Positions 1 to 11,300 of a DNA stretch of 64,000 bases are shown here, piece by piece (the first letter of the stretch is position 1; each line of letters opens with the position of its first letter). Source of the DNA: Ilyonectria destructans. Its lineage: Eukaryota; Ascomycota; Sordariomycetes; Hypocreales; Nectriaceae. Where the stretch lies: assembly GCA_020740775.1 (NCBI GenBank), contig JAHEWK010000017.1, forward strand, positions 186,001 to 250,000, read 5' to 3'. The translations under genes and the position numbers were made by a program. The notes beneath the pieces were generated by a model. It worked only from the letters and a program-made list of their open reading frames with translations. It was not told the DNA's origin and did no database searches.

Positions 1-860
1 GGGGTAGTGGAGGCTTCGGAAAGACTCAAATCTCATTGGAGTATGCATATCGGCAGGCCAGAGACTATGATTCTGTGCTGTGGTGCGATTCAGAAACGTC
101 GGGTCACCTCAGTTCATCATAGATCAAGCATGCTGAGAGTCTGGGATTGATACCTAAGGATGAAGTACCCCAGGGCGAGAACTTGAAAACCTTACCCAAG
201 CAGTGACTGATTAGGGCGAGCAAGTCTGGTAAGCTCTCCCTATGGACACTGGAAGGTGGATGATGTTGATCAAAAACCAGAAAATAATCCAGTGAAATGG
301 CTTTTAGTCTTTGACAATCTGGAAGAATTCGATGGTTTTCGCTCCTTTTGGCCCGTCGGCGGCTTGGGCAACGTTATCCTCACTTCGCGAAATCCCATCC
401 TATCTCGAAAGTACGCAGGATTCCAGATGTCTCTACAAGTTCTTACCACAGATCAGTCACGAGAGTTTTTATTCAAGTCTCATCAAGATAACAAAGATCT
501 CGTTTCAGATGAAGAGAAGATGGCAGCGAATTCGATTGCAGAGAGGCTCGGTCACCTCCCCCTAGCCCTCGATCTCGTCAGGTCATATGTTCAAGAAATG
601 GGTTGTTCGTTCGAGCAATTCTTGCAGAACTAGTCGGATTTTGACCGTTCTTTACTTTTCTCACACGGGGGGGTCCGAAAATCATCTGACTGGTACCCTG
701 CAAGTATTCTGGAGACCTTCAGTTTCAGGCGAGAAAAGATGACCAATGAAGGTCGTCTTCTACTGGACATTCTGGCTTTGCTGGACCCAGGTGGGGTGCT
801 TTTATCCCTATTTGATTGCAACCCAAGCGAAATGCAAGTAGAGCCCGCTCTTTTTCAAGT
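1..860 (+). pseudogene. Decayed NB-ARC (NLR-type) NTPase gene, 5' end outside window
   Basis: This is a relic of a fungal STAND/NLR-type signalling ATPase. The pieces lie in family order but in different frames. A P-loop (GSGGFGKTQ) at about 3-29 runs into a stop at 120. A shifted segment follows at about 123-250. An open 256-633 segment carries Walker B (WLLVFDN), the VILTSRN motif and the GLPL-like LGHLPLALDL. After the TAG at 631 a winged-helix-like segment (LLLDILALLDP) continues to about 850. In-frame stops plus at least two frame changes make it non-functional. The C-terminal repeat domain and any N-terminal effector domain are not seen. In intact relatives this module triggers incompatibility or immune-like cell death after ligand sensing; here that is only family knowledge. 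Multiple introns are an alternative for some shifts, but the in-frame stops argue against it. Confidence 0.8.
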
Positions 861-1634
861 CAGTCACATCAATGCTTACATTGGTAACCAGGTTATGGAA
901 TGGCCCTGATGTCCCCTTCGACGTACAGATCAGACTGTGATGAGGGATTGTGGGCCTTCTAGGTCTCCGACACATAAAGGCCTACATGGGATGGATTTGC
1001 CCAAATTTGGGAGACCTTAACAGGACATTTATTTACCACGTAAGAGAGAGGTATTTTGGCGCTTATTCTACATATAGCGATGAATTGCATTTAAAGGCGG
1101 TCCTAGCCTCTCGAACTAAATAACCCCCCTTGGCCACTCTCACCGATGCCTCTCATGCCCTCCTCCTATTGTCTAACTCCAAGTGAGAAGAAGTTACTTC
1201 TACGCTGTATAAACCTGCTCCACCCAGCTGGCAACCGAAACTGCTGCCGCAACAAGGCCGGCTAACTCCAGACAGAGCGTGCTCAGCTTGTCAACAGACA
1301 AGGCAGAATTGCGATCGGCCCGTGAGTCTCAAAATCCGACCAGCGTGGGAAGATTGTCCGCAGCCAGTAGATATCGGATCGGGGTAAATAAAGCGTTCTT
1401 GTCTTTGGATTCAACTCTAGTTGCTTCCTCTTGATACTACCAGGGAGGGGCCGAGCTGTAGTCGAGGCCGAACCCCCTCGTCCGTAGAGGTAGTGAAAGA
1501 GAGATAAACTTCGAGATAAAATACGAGAAGACGTCATATTGGATAAAACCGTCGTGGTGGCCAACATTGAAGCCGGTACGGCAAGCTTAATTCCCTGGCG
1601 GTTAGCTGTAGTTGTCCCGATAACTTCTACCCGT

Positions 1635-1694
1635 TGGCATTATGGGGCAAGCCGCCTAGGACGAGGTTGGTAGGCGGTTTGCCCCACAATGCCA
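1635..1694. repeat. Perfect-spacing hairpin, 24-nt arms
   Basis: Positions 1635-1658 are the reverse complement of 1671-1694 with only two mismatches, separated by a 12-nt loop. Both mismatches are C/T-type transitions. The arms contain GGGGCAAGCCGCC and its counterpart. It may be a foldback end of a transposon relic or a transcribed hairpin. No flanking target duplication was identified. Confidence 0.75.
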
Positions 1695-2467
1695 CCAAGG
1701 TCGGCATGGAGGCCGAAATATGCCATCCAACAGCCGCTGGTCTCGAGCTAATATCTCTACCTGAAGCCGTTTACGTACAGAACGTCGTATTCAAGTTTTC
1801 TTCCTTTATTTCCAGTCTAGGAAATAGAGGAACCTGCTTTTGGATCAGGCGTCTTCAACTTTTGCTATGATGTTCAGCCGCAATGCAGTCGGCCACAAAA
1901 TTTAGCTCAAGTGCGATTAGCAGTCGAGAAAGATAGCTGACCAGACAATCGGTGAACCAGACGCACTGATAGGGAAGGTCCTTTTACGCGCACGGGGTGC
2001 ATACCGCCATTAGTACACAGGAGTTTATCGTATTTAGTAAAAGTTAAAATACGGTGTGGAACGTGGATGGCACTAGGTGGGGAAGGGTGAGGGGATTGTT
2101 ACAGCCTGTTTTAAGAAGAGAGAATGAATTAAGCCTGTTTAGGAAGGCAGCATAAAAGAAATATGCTTTATTACAGGGCAGAACAGAGTATTACAGGGTA
2201 GCACATCCTTAAGTTTCCCAGGTCGCATAAACGGCACTGTATACCGGTAGTGGCGGCTGATGCAAAAGTGGGTGACGCCAATGTTTCACTAACAGATTTA
2301 GTAAAAGCATATGTAAAGAAATATACTTGATTAAAATTTTATTAAAATTGTGGTACAGTATCCATATGTCTAGAAATGCAGAATCATTTCTTGATGTTAT
2401 TCATAGTATTATTTCTTAAGTTGAGTACATAGAAACCTTGATAAAATGCCCAAACCTAAACGTGGAC

Positions 2468-2587
2468 GTGTTAGAGCACTTTTCAAACGTGAGGGACGAT
2501 CATTATTAATAGGCGGAGATCAGGGGCTAAGTGTGTATTGTCTGTGTTAGAGCCCTTTTTCAAGAAGCGAGGCCGATCGTTATTAAT
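2468..2587. repeat. Pair of ~44-bp direct repeats upstream of the esterase gene
   Basis: The segment starting GTGTTAGAGC at 2468 and ending ATTATTAATA at about 2510 recurs at 2544-2587 with scattered substitutions and one indel. The second copy ends about 200 bp before the start codon at 2786. The repeats could be promoter duplications or relic transposon ends. Confidence 0.55.
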
Positions 2588-2785
2588 AAAGGTGGGGAGA
2601 GAAGTGGCGACAGTTCGTCATGACTCGGAACATCACCGTAGGGAGTGAAAGGTCGCTGCAATCCATGCATACTCGATTTTCTTTTAATGACGAGGACGCT
2701 CTGTTTATTTTCTCTGCCATCTTTTTGACAGAGAAATTTGAAGATTCTCTTTCCAAATTTCGCCATGCTCTCCACCCCGGCGTGC

Positions 2786-4139
2786 ATGCCTCGCCTTACC
2801 GTCACTATCATCATTGCGACCAGCGTCTCCTTTCTGCTGATTCTGTTTTCCCTTTCAGAGTCCTTTTCGAGTAGTGCACTTGATTATGCACATAAGGCGC
2901 AAGATTACTGGAAGTAAGCTCCCCTTCAGTCAAGGGTAGACTCGGTCGACGACCTACATTTCGGCTCGCACTGACTGTCTGAATCATAGTCAGGCTCCCC
3001 CCGCGCATATTTACGACTGCGAGGACCCTTACCGCCGCCCTGGCTACCTTTACATCGATCCAGAGGACTACAAGAATACTCGCTGGATACCGTACACGGA
3101 CGAATTCCTCGATGCCGATATTCCCAGCTACGCAGAATATCCAGTGGGTGGGGACATATTCTTCAACCGCACCGACGTCGAGCCCGCCTTTCTCGATTCC
3201 GCCTCCAACCCTCAACAATGGATGCAACTGGCCGTTGCGGAAGACAAGCGACGTCGCAACGCCGTACAACCCGAGAAGAACAAGCCAACGGTGGATGATT
3301 TTGTCGGCATGAAAGATGATGGCGACTTTGGCTGGCTGTGGGGTCGGCGCATACTGATCCTTGGAGACTCGGTCGACAGATTCATGATGCAGTTCTTCTG
3401 TGAAGAGTTTGGACGCCCAATGCAGCAACCGAAACAACACACAACAGCCACATGCGCGATTCCGACGCTGAATCTCACCCTGGTTCACTTGCACTTTGCG
3501 GGGTCCTGGCCAGACAGACCTGGGTGGTGGTGGATGGACGACATGGAGGAGGTTGCGTTTGAGGATCGTTGGGACAAGATCTGGGCGCCTATGCTGAACA
3601 CGACTGTTCGTGGGCCTACGGGTCAGCCAGATCTACTGCTCTGGCAGAACGGATTGTGGGACCAGCGGGCTCTGTGGGAGGCCGGCGAGGCGCACTACGA
3701 CGTCGAAAACCCTATGGGCCAGCGAGAGAGACAGCTGGTGTGGCAGGAAATCCGTTTCACGGCCGCTCGCATCAAGAAGTTCGTCCAGCGCTTGAATATC
3801 GAGTTTGGACCTGATGTGCCTACCATGTTCAGAGCCATCACGGTCCATCGCGAAAGCAATGCTTTGGATGCCAACATCTACGAGCTAGATCGTCTGTCAA
3901 GAGCGGTGGCGGAACAGGCAGGCCACGAAATGTTCGAATGGGCCCGCATCATCAGCGCTTTCTCGATGCTGTACAAAGACCAGACACACCCAGGAAAGGG
4001 ACCAGGGAGCTGGCTGTGGGGCAACATGGTGCTGGAATATCTTGCACGAAGTGCAGGGATAAGAGATGAGACCAGGTCACCATACTTTGATGGATGGTCC
4101 GCTTGTCATTCACAACTAACGAACTGGGGAGGGCGTTAA
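2786..4139 (+). CDS. Membrane-anchored GDS/DxxH esterase-like protein (SGNH/PC-esterase type)
   Basis: Two exons, 2786-2913 and 2990-4139, give 425 residues. The 76-nt intron has donor GTAAGC, a CTGAC branch site and acceptor TAG, and the phase closes exactly. The N-terminus is a hydrophobic helix (about residues 5-22) followed by a stalk, as in a type II membrane or secretory-pathway protein. A catalytic-type block ILGDSVDR with the nucleophile Ser lies near residue 117, and a C-terminal DQTHPG supplies the Asp-x-x-His pair about 55 residues before the end. This layout matches SGNH-fold acyl-transfer or esterase proteins of the PC-esterase/TBL kind, which act on O-acyl groups of glycans. The actual substrate is unknown. 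The gene is intact and stands between decayed genes. The start was chosen because it restores the signal/anchor helix. Family-level assignment is moderate; a specific function would be a guess. Confidence 0.75.
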
Positions 4140-5262
4140 ACCGTCTAGAGTGAATAGTAGTTAGCAATACACTAATTGTTATATGCTAGAAGCCTCCTGT
4201 GGCACTGGCAGCTTATTTATTAGAGATATACTTTTCATATACAAGAGGTGCCCCTTTCTCCTCGACTCGTAGTGGCCGCTCCGCAGTGCCTCGGCCAACA
4301 GATACCATGGCACTAACCCGGAGTGTTCCATAACGACCTTAGCGGCTATGTGTAATAGAGACAGGTCATCATGCAGCATTATTAAATAAAAGACGCGTCT
4401 ACTGACGGCCTGAGATCCTTGTCATCTCTTTGGTAAACTCCTCTTCAGCCTTGGACTATGCCAACAGGTAAGCTGTATCAAGTTGATCATCCGGGTGATT
4501 TTGCATGCCAGTTTGAAGCTTAGATTCATCTTACTCCTCCTGAAGAATACTACCACCAAAATCGCATAGCTTTCATCCACATATGCAACAAGTATTTGTG
4601 TTGGTTGCCAGACTTTACAGCCTTCTCTGACCCAATCCAAGAGCGTTCCCGTATGTTTCTCAAAGCTTTGTAGATAGTCGTCAAACACTTTTTCGGAAGG
4701 AACTTCAAAGCCCACTTAGAATATCAGCTCTGTGACCTCAACCTGCTTATTGATCATTCTTACGATATGGAAGGACTTCCTCTAGCGTGTCTGCTGGAAG
4801 AAGGGATATTGGTACTAATGCAGAACCCAATTCGACAGTAATGCCGGTATGAATCTCAGTATCGATATCCCTTATGGAGTGTAAGAGTGGTGTGGTTTGA
4901 TTCTCACAAAGGGGTATGCCGGACATTCTTATAGATGTTGGGTAGGTGGGTTTCTAAGTGAAAGACCCGTTCCAACCGATGGAGTAACGCATGCCACGTC
5001 GTTTAGTAGTGTGATTGCGGTCGCCGAGGCCAAAGTCCAATCACATTGACACGCTGGGTGTCGATCTTACGTGTTTGGTAGTTATCCCCGAGCCAAGAAC
5101 CAGATAGACCAACCGGAAGCTGAGAGTTTCGTCCCGACGACCCCATTCTTAACGATATACTATGTCTGACCGAGGCATAATTATTATCTTCAAAGAAGAT
5201 GAATACGTCATCAAGGATCATACGCCATGCATTAGGGCAGGCCAATCCCCAAGCCACTTGAT
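4140..5262. other. Intergenic, nothing recognised
   Basis: Short frames on both strands, none with an ATG-initiated, motif-bearing product. Its right end may hold unrecognisable upstream parts of the adjacent TPR relic. Confidence 0.5.
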
Positions 5263-6977
5263 ATGTTTTCATTCAGCCGAGACATGAACGACATTCATGC
5301 GGCAATCCGGGACGGACAAGAGTCGCTGGCATTGCAGCACAACAGTATCCAAAGGGCGAGATGTCTGTTCAACCTTGGTGGTGCATTTTTCGCCAAGTTT
5401 GAGAATACAAACCTCAGCGATGATCTTGACGCAGCTATTGATATGCAGACGGAAGCAGCATCAGATACACAGAGTCCCAAGCGACCAGCGTACCTCCCTG
5501 ATTTAGCCAACAAACTTCGAGATAGGTATTTCAGGTACAGGGACAAGGTAGACCTCGATACTGCAGTCGAACAAAGTACCCTTGCAGTCGAAATTCTCCA
5601 GCTTGATCATCCTCGCAGGGTTCGTGCTGAGGCAAGTCTTGGTATAATTCTGCATCAGGTTTATCTGGTTAGTGGATCAATGGATACACTCGAGCGCGCA
5701 ATTGGTCTCTGTGAATCTGCGATTGAACAATCAAGAATAGATTCCCTGGCCATCGCGATCGGCCGAGGATTCATAACCATCTAGGAGGCATGAGGTTCGC
5801 CAAATTCGATAGAACAGGCGTGGAGGAAGACCTGGACAAATCTGTTGATCATGGCCGTGCAACTCTGGAACATGCACTACTCGCCGATTCTGTGGAGCAG
5901 ATTTATATGGTCAACCTTGCTGAATCGGTGCGTCAACGGTTTGATGTGTTTGGGCGTCTCGAGGATGTTCAGTACGCGATAACCCTGTGCGAGACCATTG
6001 TTGGTGCAACTGCCTCCAACCACCCTCGACGGGCCACTCGGTTGAGTGGGTTGAGCAAGATGCTTTATTCAAGATACAAAGGACTTTCGAGCCCGAAGAT
6101 CTGGAGGATAGCATCAAGTTTGGGAAAGAAGCTACAAGTGTGTCATCGCCAAACCAACCACACTGGGCTGAGTTGTGCCACGCCTTAGGACGCTTCCTTT
6201 GCACCAAGTTTGAGAACTCGAGCTGGAACAGCGCTTGCTATGCAATCCATTCACGACAGGGACTGGCAAAAGGCATATGATGTTCTTCAAAAAGTAATCG
6301 ATCTGCTGCCGTGGGTCAGTCCGAGAACATTGGCCCGTGGTGATCAGCAATACGCACTGAAGGGATTTTCAGAAACGGCATCCCTTGCTGCATCTTGCGC
6401 GTTGCAGCTTGGGAAATCCGACGCAGAAGCCTTGGAGATCCTGGAATCTGGTCGTGGCATCATCTCTGGTTTGGTGATCAATGAGCGAAATGATGTCAGT
6501 GAACTGGAACTGGTGGACAATGATCTTGCTGCAAAATACGATCTACTGAGAGATCGAATATCTCAGTTATCTACAGAGGGACCTGAACCTACCACACGAA
6601 CGGAGTTTTTGCCAACCCTAACTGACACAAGTGATTAGCTGTTCTACGACGCAAATTTGGCACGGGCATAAGAACGGAGAGCATACATACGCGACCTGGA
6701 AGAAGTTGAACGACATATCAGGGAAAGGTTAGATGGATTTGAAAGGTTTCGGCTCTCTCCATCCAGAGAACAAATGCAATCTATGGCGTCGAAGCATCCC
6801 ATTATTTCCATCAATGCATCAACAATTCGGACTGATGCTTTCCTCGTTACAAGCGGCAAGATACAGTCAATCCCTCTACCAGATGATACCCATGCGAGGC
6901 TGTTTGCCTTCTCAAGAGGCTCATTGGAAGCAAAGCCAAGGTCGATACAAGAATGGCTTAAACTGAAGAGGAGATGA
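5263..6977 (+). pseudogene. Decayed TPR-CHAT protein gene, CHAT protease domain truncated
   Basis: Three consecutive coding pieces in different frames (about 5263-5784, 5790-6090, then 6060-6640 and 6640-6977) encode TPR-like helical repeats of the fungal type (repeating LDAAI, DLDTAVEQ, VEEDLDKSV units). These are followed by the linker typical of fungal CHAT proteins (LEILESGRGIISGLVI at about 6430-6475) and the first strands of a CHAT domain (IISINAST, then DAFLVTSGKIQSIPLP, around 6800-6880). In-frame stops at 5782, 6637 and about 6670, plus a shift near 6090, break it. The sequence ends at 6977, before the catalytic His and Cys of a caspase-like CHAT domain would appear. Intact relatives are caspase-superfamily proteins often encoded beside NLR genes. 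The decayed NB-ARC gene 5 kb upstream fits that neighbourhood. Confidence 0.75.
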
Positions 6978-7221
6978 TCCGTGAGATGGCGCCAGTAGAC
7001 TAGAGATGCCTCTCAGAAATATGCTTCCTCGCGGAATACGGTATTGCAAAGTAGGGGGGGGCAACAGGTTGGAGTGGGTCAATCTTGGGTTTGGTGTTGA
7101 TACGGAATAGCACTTGCGGCTTCCCCCGCAGTTGAGTGTTCATAATTACAAGCCTCTAATAGTATCTAATTACACTGTTATACAATCTATATCCTCTCTC
7201 TTTTCTGTTCCCAGAAGCAAA

Positions 7222-8307
7222 TCAATTATGAGCCCTTGAAACTGTTCTGTACCGGCTCGGCAAACCAACTGTACTCCGTTCCGACGGTGGAATTGACGGT
7301 GCATAACCTCCATAAGCAGGAACAGCCCAGCCGGTCCCTTGAGCAGCCATTCCATGGTTCTCTACCGGCTTCTGCGACGGAAAATGGTTCCATGATTGAC
7401 TGCTCTTGTGTTGACTTGTCCAAGGCGCCGCTTGCAGAAACTGCGATTGAGCCTGTAGATTATGCGACATCTGCCAAAGGTGTGTTTGAGACCCCGAATT
7501 AGCAGTCTGGGGTCGGGATGGCTGCTGAATTCTAGGAAATCCATGTGGCATTTGACCGGTTTGATACGATCCATTCGTCCATCCAAAGGTACTGTTGGTG
7601 GGTGAAGGAATTGGCTGAAAGCCACCACTTGGGCTTCCGCGCCGCGATGCTTTGGCGCGCTCTTCGCTTGCAATCAGGCCTACCAAGCCGCCAGAAAAAG
7701 GCTGCTGAAAGGAGCCGTTCTGGCCCAAAGAGATCGGGTCCTGGAATGGGTTCTGGAATGGGTCCTGGAATGGATCCTGGAATGGGTCCTGGGGAAGAGC
7801 ACGCGCAAATGATGGTAATTGCAGATGCGAGCCTTTGTTGTGGGATTGGCCTTGTGCAGAACCAGGTCTTGAAAACTGTTGCTGAGCAGTCGCGCGCAGG
7901 TTTGGATTTGATCTCACACCATCCAGCCGCGACATTGGATCTCTTCGTCTTTGGGCTTGCAACATGGCGAGTGGAACGTCGTCATCACCGTCATCGTCGT
8001 AACCGGGGAAATTCATCCAGGGACCCTGTAAAGTTGGGAGCCGCGCATGCTGTATTGACGGTGGCCCATTGGTAGTCTTCATCATTTGTTGTCGATAGCC
8101 AGCGATGTGAGCTTCTTGATGTCTCCGCTGATTGGCCTGCTTCTTTGCTACCTTGTCGTCATCCTCAGAGTCGTAGTTGATGTCGTCGTCTTCGCCATCG
8201 CTGTCATTATTTTCCTTGGCCTCATTTTCCTCCTCTCTCCGTCTCTGGTATGCTTCCAATTTGGCTGATGTCACAACATTGCCGTGAGGAGAGGGAGGGG
8301 CTGACAT
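7222..8307 (-). CDS. Conserved fungal low-complexity protein (unknown function)
   Basis: A single-exon frame of 361 residues. I chose the ATG at 8307 because MSAPPSPHG followed by a charged K/R/E-rich helix is the usual N-terminus of this widespread Pezizomycotina family; the frame stays open upstream to 8436. Visible features: an acidic stretch (DGEDDDINYDSEDDD, about residues 35-50), a basic helix ending YRQQMMK, a DDDVPLAML motif, SNPNLRA, a proline/glutamine region with four near-identical DPFQ units (7735-7795), and GGLVGLIASEERAKA. The C-terminal 120 residues are Q/S/P-rich and disordered. No enzyme domain is present. The acidic-basic alternation suggests a scaffold or regulatory protein, which is inference only. 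The family is usually somewhat longer, so the C-terminus may be diverged. Confidence 0.7.
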   Translation of the reverse strand: MSAPPSPHGNVVTSAKLEAYQRRREEENEAKENNDSDGEDDDINYDSEDDDKVAKKQANQRRHQEAHIAGYRQQMMKTTNGPPSIQHARLPTLQGPWMNFPGYDDDGDDDVPLAMLQAQRRRDPMSRLDGVRSNPNLRATAQQQFSRPGSAQGQSHNKGSHLQLPSFARALPQDPFQDPFQDPFQNPFQDPISLGQNGSFQQPFSGGLVGLIASEERAKASRRGSPSGGFQPIPSPTNSTFGWTNGSYQTGQMPHGFPRIQQPSRPQTANSGSQTHLWQMSHNLQAQSQFLQAAPWTSQHKSSQSWNHFPSQKPVENHGMAAQGTGWAVPAYGGYAPSIPPSERSTVGLPSRYRTVSRAHN

Positions 8308-11300
8308 GTCGGATGTGTGGGAAGTGAGTAGAAAGGTAATGGACAAGATGAGACTTATGACATCGACTCCTCCTGGGACTTGTATAGGATATACCGGTAT
8401 CGGATGAGGTTCGTGGTGAAATAAGGAGCGCAGCATCAGTGTACCCTAGAGGTTGTGGAATCGCGTCGCTGTCCTTTTGTATGATCTCTCGCATCGATCC
8501 ACGTCGCAGTGTTGCCAGGGGGCTGACAAGGTGGACCCTTGTCAAGTCCGGAAGAGAAGAGTAATACGAAGTTGGTTGGGCTTACTTCATGCAAGGAATG
8601 GACATCCTAGAAAAGTTAGACTGAGGCCAACCAGTATCAAGTGTCAGCAGAAACCGCCTTCATCTAATCAAAGGGGTTCTACTTAAGAAACCCGGCTTTC
8701 GCCTAACGGCCGCCACATGGAAAGCCACACTTGAAACCGTTACCCATCCCGTCTTTTCCTCCATCTTGGCGTTCGGCTTTGCGCTCGAAGTAAGGTTAGG
8801 TAATCTAGGTGCTATTTTTAGAAGTTCAACCCCCCACCGCCTGGCTAAGTCCGCGATCCGCGGCTGCCGATATCAGGCCGGCAAGTAGAAATATGACACA
8901 TTCGATTGAGAAGACATTATTTGAAGCTTATTTGCAACGAATGCTCTCTGTGTTGATATCAATGAGCTGAGTGGATGTGTCTGAAATTGATCTCCTTTTG
9001 TCATCGTGGGCAGAGGACTAGGAATTCAGAGCGGAATGTGCACTAAGGGGCTCCACATAAGCAATTCGGAGGACCCGATTTTCAGTTTGTCACTGACGTT
9101 TTGCTTCCACTTTGTCTCGTATTTAAAATCGGCCAAACATATTTCCTCCAACCGTGGAACAGGCATTTTCGCCAAGCACGGGCTGGCGTTGCTATTTTTA
9201 ACACAACGCGACAGGTATGTTCACCTCAATCAAGGTTTCGATCATGTTGTCCTAAAGTCAACTAAGCTGCGCAACTCATTGCTTCTTCTTATTTGAGATG
9301 TTCCTCTGTTTTTCTTTCCCAACATTCAAGAAGCTGACATGGCTCCCAGGTCTGAGGTAGGACATCAGCAACGAATCACAATAAGTTAGACTCATCGAAA
9401 CGGTCCAACAAAGTCCTGTCAAGTATCCCATACTTTAACCACAACGTCGCTGCTAAGCCGCATCATCCAAGTTTGTACGCGTCACCGCCTAATTGTTGCC
9501 CACGATTCAAGATACAACAAACACTTATCCACATGCCGAAAAGCATGACGACAGCCATAGATCTAGCATTTATAGCCTGCTTTGAAACTCACTTGCCTTC
9601 GGCTTTCAGAAACATGGGTATTAGGGAGACCAAGTGTCCGGTGACTGGCGATTTACGACAACCTCTGGACAAATTCATTCTGAGGCAGAGTTCCCCCAAT
9701 TGCCAACCCTGCGATTTTGTCCCAAGGCAGCAGCAATTCAATGGGGTTTTTGAGTATTCAGACTTTGTCGAGAGGCCAAACCAGACTGCAGTAGCATCCC
9801 TGATCGTCCTCTTCCGATTAGCTGCCGTCAGCAGCAAGGTCCAACGACGAGTCCTTATCTATCACTAGGACCTTAAACTCGCTGGAGGAGCCCTGCACCG
9901 CGCGCTTCTCTTTCTCGTGACGCACAGCCAAACGACTTCTAGGCCCCGGAGGTCCTGTCATCTTAAAGCGCTAAATATGTCAACCAGTCTTGAGCTTCAT
10001 AAGCACACGGTATTCAGATTTGATACATGCACTTCCGCCCCTGCTTTGAATAAATACCAGGTTCTAGCTTCACATGTTGCGATGGTCACTTCTGTTTCGA
10101 GACTCTGCGTAGTCTGTCATTGCCTACAGCCGTCAGATAAGCCATGTCTCCGATTCAGGCACAGCAAGCAAACAGATGACCTCTGCTAGACCCTACCGAA
10201 CAACCAAGCAATATATGAAGCAAGATAAAGTTTATTGGGGCACCTGCGACAAAGCCCCAGCGCTCTGTATTAAATTTTCGTCGAGTCCGACAACTTCCGG
10301 ACTTTTAAAGAAGGAAAGCATTTATATGACATTCAAACTAGAGATCTGTAGAAGGCTGACTATGCTTAGCATGTTAATTGATAAGACCGCCACAGACTGC
10401 GTTTGGGACTGCTCTCCGCCTTCCAACTCGCTCCCTCATGCCCTTTCTGTCGACTTATCTACTGGTTGTTCCTCGATTACCGCCTGACCACGGCATCACT
10501 GTGCTGGCACTGACTCTCTTTCGATAGTACATTCGCCAAGATCACTGGGAAGCAGTCTCAAAAGACCAGAAACGGGCCTTTGCCAACTGGTTTAGGCTTT
10601 CATTTCCAGGACTTGAAATGTCTGGACCTAGCCTTGTCAATAGTGGGCAGCCTTTAAGATCAGCCATGATGACAGGAAAAGAAATTGCGCTATAGCCTAC
10701 CATAGCATTGTCCGACAATGGAGCTACACTACAAGACTGATTGATGGGATGATTGTTCTTGATCATATCCGCAAGGGCCTCGAGCTTTGCTAGATACACC
10801 AGTCCGAGCATTGCCAGCCCAAGTTCAAAAAATGCATGCTTGCTACCTGTGTGGTCCATGTTGATTTTCGAACAGTCGTTCCATGTCCTGATGTATGTGA
10901 TTATCTGGCGCTGAGCTATGTGTGAAGTGGGATCTATCGTGCTCCTAGCATTTTGGAGGCTGAAACACTTCTTCAAACGATCGAAGATGCCCTTACTCTC
11001 ACTCAAAAATGAGGCAGGCGATAATTATGGGTAGACAACACCTAAGTCATTGATCTTCTATCGCTTGTTCCTTCTCTCTAGTTCGACGTTCACTGCGTGG
11101 ATCAGAGTCCTGATTCGACGCCGGAAGAAGCTGCCAACAAGCCCCTAAAACTTCATTCAATGCGTCTCATATGTCACTGTGTAATAATAACCATCTTTAT
11201 CGTGGCTAGCTCAAGGTTTAATCACGGCATTCCGGGTCTATCACACCCACGAGTTCGATCCACACAAGAGGTGGTTGATGGACAGACCTTCTTGGTTGTT

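Larger units (their letters stand above)
861..2785. other. Gene-free stretch with a hairpin and short direct repeats
   Basis: No coding region is supported here; the open frames are short and have no recognisable motifs. The notable content is a 60-nt inverted repeat at 1635-1694 and a pair of about 44-bp direct repeats at 2468-2510 and 2544-2587, both listed separately. Confidence 0.6.

Noticed and set aside
2811..3494. A 227-codon minus-strand frame
   Set aside because: Antisense to the GDS/DxxH esterase-like gene, with no motif of its own.
10542..11006. Minus-strand frame of about 154 codons as a gene
   Set aside because: No ATG at its 5' end, no family recognised, no splice partner found; kept only as a remark in the gap note.
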